Of a stretch of DNA of 30,165 nt, positions 1 to 9,014 are shown piece by piece. Every line of letters starts with the position of its first letter. Within the stretch, counting starts at the first letter, position 1. The DNA comes from Byssochlamys sp. IMV 00236 (lineage: Eukaryota > Ascomycota > Eurotiomycetes > Eurotiales > Thermoascaceae), in NCBI GenBank assembly GCA_001931875.2, contig MSJH02000304.1, positions 1 through 30,165 on the forward strand, written 5' to 3'. A program made the translations under genes and the position numbers. Under the pieces are notes generated by a model. That model was not told the DNA's origin and searched no databases. It saw only the letters and a list, made by a program, of their open reading frames with translations.

Positions 1-472
1 AAAAAAAAAAAAAAAAAAAAAAAAGAGGGAAAAAAAGGGTGCTTATACATATTTTGGCCAATAAAATGCGAAATAGACTGTACTTTGATCAAGTAGTTTA
101 TATTTTGGCATACATTTGGAGGTTAGCTTATTTTCTTTCTCTCTCTTTCTCTTTCTTTCTATTTATATGTGTGATTTCATGTTGAATTTGGAAGAAGAAC
201 CAAAAGATGTAGACTGGTATTCATAAATGATGGCAAGAATGAATGAATCTCCGTTTGAATCTTGGGTGACAATGCATTTGCACAGAGTAAAAGGATCAGC
301 AAGTCCTCTCCTTTTTTTTGTTGTTGTAAAATAATAAATAATGGCGTATGTGTATTTACAAGAAATAATACAAATCTCCCTCTTTTTATTTTCTCTCTCT
401 CTCTTTTTTCCCTTTTTTCTTTTTCTTCCCTCCCTTTTGTGTTTGTGTACGTGTGTGAGTGTGTGTAAATAG
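1..472. other. Low-complexity non-coding leader
   Basis: The window opens with a run of 24 A. It continues as AT-rich DNA with pyrimidine tracts around 131-160 and 377-435 (CT-rich) and a GT-rich stretch around 437-467, just before the first ATG. I see no convincing gene here. Open frames crossing it on either strand are built from simple sequence. The CT/GT-rich tract directly upstream of the ATG at 473 could be 5' UTR or promoter DNA, which is inference only. Confidence 0.6.
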
Positions 473-1417
473 ATGGCGTTTAAGGCAGCAGCATTTGAAC
501 CCAAGGATGCAAGAATTGTATCTGAACCAGAATACGAAGACATTGAAGAAGAAGATGACGAATTTAAAGAAAAGCGTAGAAAGAAGACTGGCACACAGGC
601 TCTTGTCGAATTTTTAAATACGACAAGCCCAGAGGAATTTTCAAAACCACCTGTGCCCACCAAGAGATCCTCCTTTTTTGGAAGACGTCGTAAATCAAGT
701 ACTCCTTTAAAGAAAAATTATATCGACATTATCTCGAGCCCATTTAAAAAAACGCCCATGTTACCGCGTAGAGAATCGTGTTACAGTAGTAGTAGTACAA
801 CTGCAGTTCGACATTTGCAGTTAGTATCGTCCATTCTCTTGGAAGATGAAAAGAGTACCCTGCAGGCTTTGGATGAAGAAGAAAGCGACGACGATCATGA
901 TGTGATAGAGCGAGGATTAAGGCAGAGATTGAATAGATATAGAGTGCTAGGTGCCGATAAGCCAAGTGATGTTGTGACCAAGGTCTTGACCCGTGAGCAC
1001 ATCACAGCCCTTGAAAACATGGTGAAACAGTGTCCCAAAAATAATAAGCAGGTCAAGGTAAGACATGTGCAAGTGCAGACGATAGACTGTGAGTCAGACA
1101 AACAAGAAGAGCCCAAGGAAAAGAGCAAGTATACAATAGAGGAACGTTATCACCAGATGGAGCTTGAACTCAAGCATGAACGACTTTTACGACAACGTTT
1201 ACAGGCAACTCTTGAAGAAACAGTAGACCATTTTGAAGTACTCTCTGGATTGGCTTATAAAAAACTAAGAGAAGTGTGGGAAGAAAAGATAAAGTGGGAA
1301 AATGCATGTATGCAAATCAAGGAAAGGTGTTGGCAGGACCATCAGCAACAGATCCTTGGTCAGCATCATTGTGACAAAAATGGACAACAGGATGATGCTT
1401 CTCTTATTATAGAATAA
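473..1417 (+). CDS. Unrecognised single-exon protein with C-terminal coiled coil (314 aa)
   Basis: I do not recognise this protein family. It is an intronless frame of 314 residues from an ATG at 473. Residues 20-40 are very acidic and then basic. Next comes a short segment, GTQALVEFLNTTSPEEF (residues 40-56), which resembles the L-x-x-FL-x-x-T-x-P motif seen in many uncharacterised fungal proteins. A Ser/Arg/Lys-rich stretch (64-105) and an acidic patch (133-145) follow. Residues about 216-295 are rich in Glu, Lys and Leu with heptad-like spacing and are probably a coiled coil. VQVQTID at 199-205 resembles a dynein light chain (LC8) docking motif. The stop codon is embedded in AATAAA, a likely polyadenylation signal. 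The length and mixed composition support a real gene. The cytoskeletal or adaptor role suggested by the coiled coil and LC8-like motif is inference. Confidence 0.65.
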   Translation: MAFKAAAFEPKDARIVSEPEYEDIEEEDDEFKEKRRKKTGTQALVEFLNTTSPEEFSKPPVPTKRSSFFGRRRKSSTPLKKNYIDIISSPFKKTPMLPRRESCYSSSSTTAVRHLQLVSSILLEDEKSTLQALDEEESDDDHDVIERGLRQRLNRYRVLGADKPSDVVTKVLTREHITALENMVKQCPKNNKQVKVRHVQVQTIDCESDKQEEPKEKSKYTIEERYHQMELELKHERLLRQRLQATLEETVDHFEVLSGLAYKKLREVWEEKIKWENACMQIKERCWQDHQQQILGQHHCDKNGQQDDASLIIE

Positions 1418-2007
1418 ATCAATTGGCTATAATTCTCTTTTTTTTCTTTAGAAATTTCTACTGTTTACATTATGACATTGAACAATTATGTATCCGAGTT
1501 CGGTAAGGGCGCCCATGCGCGGCTTTAATGGCTTTTATATGCGCACCCGACCAATGACTGTGCGTTTACTATTGTTAAGCAAGTTTGTCTGTGATACTCA
1601 ATGTTACAAGCATTTACTGTAACAAAAGAAAACCTTGTATAAAACTAACAATAGGAGAGATAAGAAAAAAGAGAGAAGGAGAGTGAAGCTTTCTCCTTTC
1701 TTTTGTGGTTGTTAATAAATGAACTGGAAAAAAGTTTAATATATAGAAAATCATGAGCCAATCAACTGTGTCTTTTTTTGCTTAGTGAGAAACGGGAAGG
1801 GAATCCTTATCAACATAAACCCATAATTAGGTAATCTATGCAGGGTTGTCGGAGATTGATAATTGGAGATCGTTTATATTGTTTTGGTAATTTAATTGGG
1901 GTAACTTGTTAAACCTGAGCACATTAACGTGCATATAATAAACCTTAATATTGGCTTTATATAATTCATCCTTATCGCTGTTAATACAACCGTATCTAGG
2001 CCTGGAC

Positions 2008-2023
2008 TTCGGCCATGGCCGAA
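2008..2023. repeat. Perfect 16-bp palindrome
   Basis: TTCGGCCATGGCCGAA reads the same on both strands. It lies inside a longer imperfect inverted repeat (about 2002-2033) whose outer arms are CTGGACTT and AAGTTCAG, with one mismatch and a 3-nt asymmetry. It is much more GC-rich than the flanking DNA and lies about 940 bp from the nearest modelled start codon. Confidence 0.85.
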
Positions 2024-2563
2024 TTTAAGTTCAGTAAGTAATAGAGTCAATAAAAACTAGTGAAACCCTAGATCTTTAGCTTGCAGGGTTCTCGCAAGGT
2101 CTGCAGTCATGGTTACATGCCAAATCGAGATTTAGTTATAAAGTATTATAAATCAAATTACATGTGTGACTTAATGTTAAAGGACTTACAAATGAATTTG
2201 TACCATCATAAAATTCCTGAACGGTGGAAAGTTTAGCTTTTTAGTTCAACCGTAGTTTGGGATAAAGGGGGAAAGTCAATGTTACACGATCAACCAAGAA
2301 AAAATATCATTGAGAAAAAAGAAAGGCCTGTCAAACGTTAGGTTACACGCTGAAAGTCGTTAGCCAAACAAAGATATGAATTTTATAGATGACGTGCTCA
2401 ACACACAATTTGACTTGCTATCCTATATCGGTAAAACTTTTTCGGGAGAACAAAAAAAGGCGAATCACAAGGCCATATTTTCTTCTTTGGCCGTTAGCGC
2501 CCAAAGCGAAAAGGGATCTCAAAAGAGTCATGACTTTATGATACTTGGCAATTTGTCTCCATA

Positions 2564-2590
2564 GCAACCAGTAACCAGGTTACCTGTTGC
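2564..2590. repeat. 27-bp imperfect palindrome
   Basis: The left arm GCAACCAGTAACC and right arm GGTTACCTGTTGC flank a single A. They pair at 11 of 13 positions; the inner GTAACC/GGTTAC is perfect. It lies about 370 bp upstream of the Spt21/FYR-type gene and could be a dimeric protein-binding site or a repeat remnant. Confidence 0.8.
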
Positions 2591-2961
2591 AATGTCAGCA
2601 ACCATGCAAAATAATTTAGCCTTATTCTATTGAGAATATGATTTTTTCCCTCTTTCATATTACTCCAGCATGCTTAACCATTGTAATGTTGCACAATAAA
2701 GCCATTGCCAAGCAAAGAAAAAAGAGAGCATAAAGACTGATCGAATAAATTCAAGTATTTTTACTATTTTTATAAAGTCAATGAAACATTGATTTGTTAA
2801 TGCTGTAAATCCTATTTGGTATAAACCTAATCCCGCCCCTTTCAACAAGTCTATTTTTTTGTGTATTTCTTTTTCCTTTTCTTTTTTCTCTTATTTTTGT
2901 GTATGCCCTTTTAACTTTCTCACGCCATATTATTATTACTGCTGCTATTTATCATTAAAAA

Positions 2962-4818
2962 ATGTGCCATCAATCTATGTCTATTAATAAAATACTGGTC
3001 AATAACCAACCCTTGAAACTAGAAAAGAGAGCTAAAGGTACCTAAAAAAAAGGAGAATAAAACCATAAACTAACGAACCTCCTTAGTTAAAATATTTTAT
3101 ACATTCAATGGATCCCAAAAGCATTGTCTATGTTCATTTGATATGAAAATTGATACATTGGATAAGGATAAGAAATGGATAAATGTACCTCTAAAACAAT
3201 GCTTATTATCTGTTTGTTCCTCATGGTATGAAAATACTAAAATGACACCAATCATAATACTAATACGCCTATAGCCCAGATCAATTAATTTACAAAGATG
3301 CAGCTGTTTACAGTGCTAATTTCGAAGAAAGTTTAACAGTAGAAAACTGGTCTCCCCTTCATGATGCCGAGTCCAACATTGTTTGGGAAGGGCATGGCTT
3401 GCTGTCTACTGTATTAAATGAAAAAGAACAATATGCCACTGGAAAATTAGTATTGTCATCAGATGCTTATGATTGTCACATTGAAGTCTTGATTCAGTTA
3501 CAACCTGTAAAAACACAAATATACCTTTTAAAAGCAATATACTTACATTTGATTTATAGGTTCAACAACAAAAAGAACAACAAGAACAAAAACAACCATC
3601 ACCTTCCTTAGAAAACTATCTTCCACCTGTACGCTCCATATGGGATAATAATTATGCACCACCTCCACCTCCACCGCCTAAAGCTTCACCGCCACCCCCA
3701 CAGTTGCCCATATTACCCTGGGCCAGACCAGACTCATCCCGTTTACCTTCAATTCAAAACCATAACTATGAAAACCAACCAATCGAATATCCACCTGCCA
3801 TTCAACGTAACTGGCCAGGAAGCCGTTACGATGCAGACACATTTATTCAAAAAAGAAAACAAGCATCTGAACCAGAACAACCACCACAAAAACAGCCTAA
3901 AAAGACAAAACAAGCCATGACCATTAGATCGATTACCTCCACAGGCACCACAGACACTTATTTTCACCAATCCAGACGAAAAAAACGCGACACAAAACCT
4001 CCCAACGCAAACGACATTCGACCATTTATAGAGGTCGAAAAGAACGAAGATGGAGAATACATCTTGCCTGCTGAAGTCGACTCATGGACAGTACTAAGCC
4101 TCGGTACTGTCGTTTGGGACCGTGCTGCGTTCCACAACCAGAGATATATTTACCCTGTTGGTTACCGAGTTAAAAAGTAAAAAAAAAGCCTTGTCTTTTT
4201 ATGAACTTTCATGTCTTACCATTTCATTTAACTTAGGTGGTATCGTAGTATGGTTGACCCACACAGTGATACTCAGTATACCTGTGAAATCTTGGATGGT
4301 GGTGAAGAACCTATAGTAAGTTTTATTCAAAATATCGATCGACAAAAAAAATTAACTTAATAAATAGTTCCAACTCAATGCAGATGACAATCCTAATGAA
4401 TGCTGGCGTGGTCCTACTCCTACTACAGTATGGACCATTGTCGTTCGAAGGTAAATAAATCACTCATAAAAACAATGAAAAAACTCATTTTTTTTTTATC
4501 TCAAATAGAGCTTTTGCTATTCGTAATATGGACTATGGACATAATCCAGTTGGACCAGACTTTTTTGGTCTACGAAAAAATACAATTGCAAAAATGATCC
4601 AAGATCTACCAAACGCAGACAAATGTAAAAATTACATATGGCAAAACTTTGAAGCCATGAGTAATACAAAAGGCAAATCAGTAAGAAGGTCAGCAGCCCC
4701 AAGAATTGCGTCCATACACAGCGATAGATTACTTTTAAAATCAGCTGCAGAAGATCAATCCAATAGTAGCAGTAGTAGCAGTAACTCTTCCTCACCGCGC
4801 ACAGACGACAATGAATAA
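2962..4818 (+). CDS. Spt21/Ams2-N-like + FYRN/FYRC domain protein (511 aa, 7 exons)
   Basis: Exons: 2962-3037, 3087-3225, 3275-3506, 3560-4176, 4237-4315, 4368-4450, 4509-4818; all phases match. The C-terminal half is a clear FYR module of the TBRG1/trithorax type. FYRN starts near residue 322 (LGTVVWDR, YIYPVGYR, YTCEILDGG). FYRC runs to about 457 (GPDFFGL, then QDLPNADKCKNYIW). FYR modules occur in chromatin proteins. The N-terminal part, about residues 26-150, has the layout I associate with fungal Spt21/Ams2 N-termini, which act in histone gene expression: VKIFYTFN near its start, then LKQCLLSVCSSCPDQL, AVYSANFEES and WEGHGLLS. Between them lies a Gln- and Pro-rich linker (150-240) with basic patches near 240 and 290. 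A Ser-rich tail ends the protein. FYR assignment is firm; the Spt21-like assignment is from memory of family motifs. A nuclear chromatin or transcription role is inferred. Confidence 0.85.
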
Positions 4819-6127
4819 TTGTGTTTATATTATACATATTTATATACATATTTATTATTTTATATCTATACAAATGGTTTACTTTATCATGTATATCTCT
4901 CTTTCTCTCTCTCTCTTTCTCTTTCTCTTTCTCTTTTTTTTTTGTTCTTTCCTTTAAACATATGTTTGTTGTCATTTATTAAATTACACCAGCCTTTCCC
5001 CTTTATGTTAATATGCTGTCTCAAATAAATTATCTAGTGTCACTAGCTTGTTCACTGTGCACTAAAATCACTAGCAATATGTGTATCACTCCTTATTCTT
5101 CCCGGTGGCCGGGCAAGTGATTCATGCTAGGAATGCCATTTAAAGAACAGCAACGAATTACACTCCGCCCTGTAAAACGTGAATTTGTGCCTAGTAAAGA
5201 TGATAAACATTTGCACTATGAACCATAAACTGGGCGATCACAATATTCGTAGCACCATCTTAATATCAAATTTCACGTTTATTCTATAAAAAGGACAAAT
5301 AAATTCAGCGTATATGAAAAATTACTCTTAATCGTTAGAATATCCTAGAATTTTACCTTTTTTGTATCACACCAATGTAGTCAAAGCGCTTGCCTTTCTA
5401 GTCATTCTAGACTTGGTTCATAAACCTGTCGTGTATCGTTTGGCAAAAGAAGTTCCACATTCTTTGGGAATTAATAAAATAGATATACATAATTCACACG
5501 ATACAACTTTTTTAATTAAAAGCTCATCTTTGATCATTGGCTCAAACTGGACGAATAAACTTGTTCTTTACTAACCACACTCAAAGATACTAGTTTCCGA
5601 TTCACTCCTTTAATGGATAAACATTTAATCTCAATACTAATGGCGCTTGAATTAAGTTAACTTAATCTTGAAATGTATAGTCCTAAACTACAAACAAAAA
5701 AAATACCATATTTGAATATTAATTTCGGGAATACGAAAACCATGCGTGTAAATAGTTCACAAAGTAATATATCACCATGACAACACTGTTATCCACAGCG
5801 TTTGAAAAAAACTAAATAATATTTGATCAGCTGCCAGATCAAAATTTAGAAAGAGTGAAAGGACTTGCATCCATAAAAAGGACTCAAACCAATGCTTTAT
5901 GCTCTATATTTAAGTTCCATTTATTAAACTATTCAAAATCAATCATATCACTCTTTGGATCCTTTTGTTGATTCTATCAATGTGTTTATCAGCAATATTC
6001 TATAAAAATCAAGGTAGATAAACGAAAAAGGTCATTGTGTTTAACTCATTAATTGATAAACACATGTTATAAACTAGATTAATGTATCTTTTTATTTATA
6101 CGGTCAGAACTATTAATAACATCCTCA

Positions 6128-6165
<38 letters not shown>

Positions 6166-7700
6166 ACAAGCCTTTATATTGGTCCTTGAATCTTTAATTA
6201 GATCTATATAACTTATTAGCAAAAATATATCTATTCAAAAAAGACTAGTCTCATGTTTACTTGGTCACCCTGCTTCAACTTTATTAACTTTTTCAGAATA
6301 GGCTGCAAAATGCTAAATGCTTAACCTCGTGTATTAAAAGGTGTTCATATGTAACTCAAGTCAATTATACTCCATGTGCCAAGTAAGCATTGTCATTAAA
6401 AAAATTAAGTTTTGTCCTTTGTTTGACAACCCCAAGATATTAAAAGACATTCATTGGCCACTGATCTTGATTTCAAATGAGTCTATTGTAGTCAACATAA
6501 GCATACATCGAACACATTAATCATATCCATGAATTATGTTATTAGTAAGGTTGAATAAAGCAGTAAATAAAAACATTCTTTTTTTATTGTTATTGATTCC
6601 TTGTTGTCTATGTCAGTCAAGTCGATGACTAACAAAGTAGATATTAAAAAAGAGCTGAATATTACTATATAAGATTAACGCCGTCTCCGCGTGATTTAGG
6701 AATATGACAAAATAGGTAAACATAGTCTTCTTGCCTACGTAACGCAATATCAAGAAAGCATCTTTAACTCAATCATTGACTGTAAATCATTCTTCAGAAT
6801 TTAAGATTTTAGACATTATGGAGCATGTGTAACCATTCTATTTTAGTTTGAGAATGATCGACTACCTGTCTATATCGAATTTATATTACTTGCACTCCAT
6901 CCGACTTGCCAATAGAATGCAGCAACCAAAGTTCAAAATCTATATTGTGACATCAAAGGGGACGATAAAATAAAATCAAGCTGTGTCTCTCTATTTCCTG
7001 ATAGTCCTCTTACTTTTCTCTTTAAGCAATAGCATGCTACAACAGTTGTAAATGTCACTTTAGATCAAGCATGGAGGGAAGGTTGTCCGTCACAGCAAGA
7101 AGAATGATTAAATATGCACTTAAAGCCAAACAGAAAGGCAAGATTTATTTATACTGACAGAGACTTGTGCAGTCAAATTTTCAGTGGACTATAGTTGAAT
7201 TAAAACAAAGAGCACATACTACTTTCAGGTGCTAATATTGTGGTGCGATGTGTAATGCTGCGTTAAATATAAAAGACACCTCATTTACGAACCAAATATA
7301 AAAATGAAAGTCTTCAGTTTCAGAAGTCAGTACATTAGAATTATAGCAAAGTCCCTGAACCAAATGTCCCTGGGTATGATTATAGAACAATCTCTAATTT
7401 CATGGTAACCTGGGCGAATTGTTATTATATCAGCTGGTGTTCACTTGTATCCTCTTTTATATCACATCCAGCCATTCATTCCTTTTGTGTATATCTAATA
7501 GGCTCGTACTTTGCTGCTTGATAATGGTACTTAAGTACAATGTATATTTAAACTCCGACATTGACTTCTCTCTTTTTTGACGTGTGGAAGCAACTGTAAG
7601 TGTTTATATAAAATCTACCAAAAAGAAAAACAGAATGTGCTTTTTCTTCTATTGCCTTTGTATTATTTTTTATTGTTGTTATACTAGAGCAAAAAGTTAT
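4819..7700. other. Gene-free intergenic region, 2.9 kb
   Basis: This is the longest gene-free stretch in the window. It starts with the 3' flank of the FYR gene, including a CT-rich tract at 4890-4941, and ends at the stop codon of the minus-strand QCR6. In between I see AT-rich DNA, a 13-bp palindrome CTAGTGTCACTAG at 5034-5046, a GC-rich CCCGGTGGCCGGG at about 5101-5113, an inverted pair AAACGTGAA/TTCACGTTT near 5175 and 5272, and a long CT microsatellite at 6132-6162. A 70-codon frame at 5362-5574 looks like chance. No tRNA, transposase or reverse transcriptase fragment was recognised. Confidence 0.55.
6132..6162. repeat. (TC)n microsatellite, 31 bp
   Basis: An uninterrupted TC dinucleotide run of about 15.5 units lies in gene-free DNA. 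CT-type tracts recur near gene ends in this window (4890-4941, 15886-15920, 20788-20831). Confidence 0.95.
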
Positions 7701-8176
7701 TTATTTGGTAGCAGCAAAAATCTTGGGAGCAGCCTAAAAGTAATTGAATTAATCAAAGGTTTTACTAATGAGTCTATAATCAAACTTACGCATTCATCAG
7801 CACAGTGCATAAAGTGAAAGAATTCTTCAACACCTTAGTGAACAAAAGGTATCAGCCGCTTTCTTTAAAGTACACATTAATACTTACAGTTTTCACTGGA
7901 GCCATTTTCGACACGTTCATTGCATTCATCGAGGTGCTTCTTCAAGGCAGCACATTGGTCGGCACAGGCTACAATAACTATGAATTTTCTTTTTCCTTAT
8001 TTTTCTACAAAGGGCGTACCTTCCATAATTTCAGGTTTGGGATCTTCAGGTTCTTCTTCTTCTTCTTCTTCTTCTTCTACAACTTCTTCTTGTTCCTCAA
8101 CAGGTTGCTCCTCTTGAGGCTCTTCATCGGCAAAAACGGTAGGAACAAAGCTGGAAAAGAATTCAGAAAGACCCAT
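7701..8176 (-). CDS. QCR6: Ubiquinol-cytochrome c reductase hinge protein (complex III subunit 6)
   Basis: Minus strand, four exons in reading order: 8176-8020, 7968-7888, 7833-7790, 7733-7701. They give 104 residues. This is the acidic hinge protein of mitochondrial complex III, which sits near cytochrome c1 and helps it dock cytochrome c (family knowledge). The sequence shows a very acidic N-terminal half with a long Glu run (about 34-42) and the junction PEDPKPEIM. A Cys-rich helical hairpin follows: CADQC, DEC, ENCVEEFF and FMHCADEC, with the AAPKIF ending typical of the family. It is shorter than yeast Qcr6 and close to animal UQCRH. The paired Cys residues match the hairpin disulfides known in this family. 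A plus-strand frame over the same DNA is a shadow produced by the GAA repeats. It is divergent from the small gene at 8610. Confidence 0.95.
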
Positions 8177-8609
8177 GGTGAATTAAAGAGTGGGGGTTAA
8201 GTGACAAAGTGGAAGAGGTAGTAAATTTTTTTGCTAGTCGGCAACAAAAAAATAGCCGGGGTTCATCTAGAAACTGATTTTAAGTGCACCCTATATCAAT
8301 GCGGGAACACTTGCCACACCACCGCAGGATAATGATGACGTAGACGTTTGTTTTGTCGCTTCTTCCCTCTTTTAACAAGCCTTTTTATATGGAGTTACTG
8401 TATTAGAGTTAGATTGATGATAACAAGAAGGAGGGGTTTAATATTATAGTGAGATATACCACATCTTTTACTCAATCTCAGTGCAGGGAAAATTACCAAT
8501 GCTCTGTCGGATGTTGCTGAACAGTGTTTGTTCCGGTCATATTCAACGCCAGTGAGTTAACGTCACAATCCATATTCAGTTTTCTATTTTTCAATTTCAA
8601 CGACTCTTC
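8177..8609. promoter_or_regulatory. Shared divergent promoter region of QCR6 and the repeat-protein gene
   Basis: These 433 nt separate two genes that point away from each other. Candidate sites are a CCAAT box at 8496-8500, a CRE-like TGACGTA at 8336-8342 and a second CRE-like core on the minus strand (AACGTCA, 8559-8565). CCAAT boxes bound by the HAP complex control many fungal respiratory genes, so this box could serve QCR6. The sites are seen; their use is inference. Confidence 0.4.
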
Positions 8610-8972
8610 ATGGAACAGGACACAAAAAACGCGTATCAAGAAGCAGCGCTTGCCAAATTTAATGGCATGACAGACATTGACGAAATAGATTGCACCATAT
8701 TGGTAAAGTCCTTGTTAAGAAAAAGAAGACGTTCTGTTGACAAAAGGACAGTGGATATCGAAACAGACATTATACATTTGAGAGAAAAAAGACTTTTTGT
8801 TGGCAAAAAGACAGTAGGTGTTCAAACAGACATTGCGCCTTCAAAAAAGAAAAGGTCTTTTATTGGCAGAAAGACAGTGGGCATTCAAACGGACAATACG
8901 CATAGTGTTGATCCGTTAGAACATGCCCAGCAAATTTTAAACTTGAGAGTTTTACCACAAAGTCACAGTTGA
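8610..8972 (+). CDS. Small protein with three 21-residue repeats carrying LC8-type motifs (120 aa)
   Basis: I do not recognise the family. It is an intronless 120-residue protein, basic in its middle. It has three tandem repeats with an exact 21-residue period: a basic stretch, then a core reading TVDIETD (47-53), TVGVQTD (68-74) and TVGIQTD (89-95). The last two match the docking consensus for dynein light chain LC8 (a hydrophobic residue, then Gln-Thr/Val-Asp, preceded by basic residues). In the first copy Gln is replaced by Glu and is probably weak. Repeated LC8 sites normally make bivalent or polyvalent scaffolds. The stop codon lies only 42 nt before the BUB3 start codon on the same strand. 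The clean repeat period at protein level supports a real coding region. The LC8 role is inferred from the motif alone. Confidence 0.65.
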   Translation: MEQDTKNAYQEAALAKFNGMTDIDEIDCTILVKSLLRKRRRSVDKRTVDIETDIIHLREKRLFVGKKTVGVQTDIAPSKKKRSFIGRKTVGIQTDNTHSVDPLEHAQQILNLRVLPQSHS

Positions 8973-9014
8973 AGCTTTTCTTTTTTTTTATCTTTTTCTT
9001 TTTCATTAATAAAC

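Larger units (their letters stand above)
1418..2961. other. Gene-free intergenic region, 1.5 kb
   Basis: No convincing coding sequence is visible on either strand. The region is AT-rich, with a GC-richer patch around 1499-1565 and two strong inverted repeats (2008-2023 and 2564-2590, listed separately). A 62-codon frame at 2376-2564 has no recognisable motif and no partner exon. The patchwork of palindromes and base composition could be a decayed mobile element, but no terminal repeats, target-site duplication or transposase fragment can be seen. Confidence 0.5.

Noticed and set aside
1..24. Leading poly-A run as a retroposon tail
   Set aside because: It sits at the window edge with no visible element body or target-site duplication, so nothing supports this over simple repeat.
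163..663. 166-codon minus-strand frame overlapping the first gene
   Set aside because: It runs through Ser codons and simple sequence from CT/GA tracts and is antisense to the better 473-1417 frame.
1499..1565. GC-rich patch considered as a possible tRNA or small RNA
   Set aside because: No cloverleaf stems, and no A-box or B-box in the right spacing; GGGCGCCC is only a short palindrome.
2376..2564. 62-codon plus-strand frame with ordinary amino-acid mix
   Set aside because: No recognisable motif, no partner exon, no visible promoter context; length is within chance for this region.
5362..5574. 70-codon plus-strand frame
   Set aside because: Short, begins at a non-ATG codon, no motif, embedded in AT-rich gene-free DNA.
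7805..8200. 131-codon plus-strand frame rich in Phe and Leu, which looks like a membrane protein
   Set aside because: It is the antisense shadow of the QCR6 exons; the Phe run is the complement of the Glu repeat.
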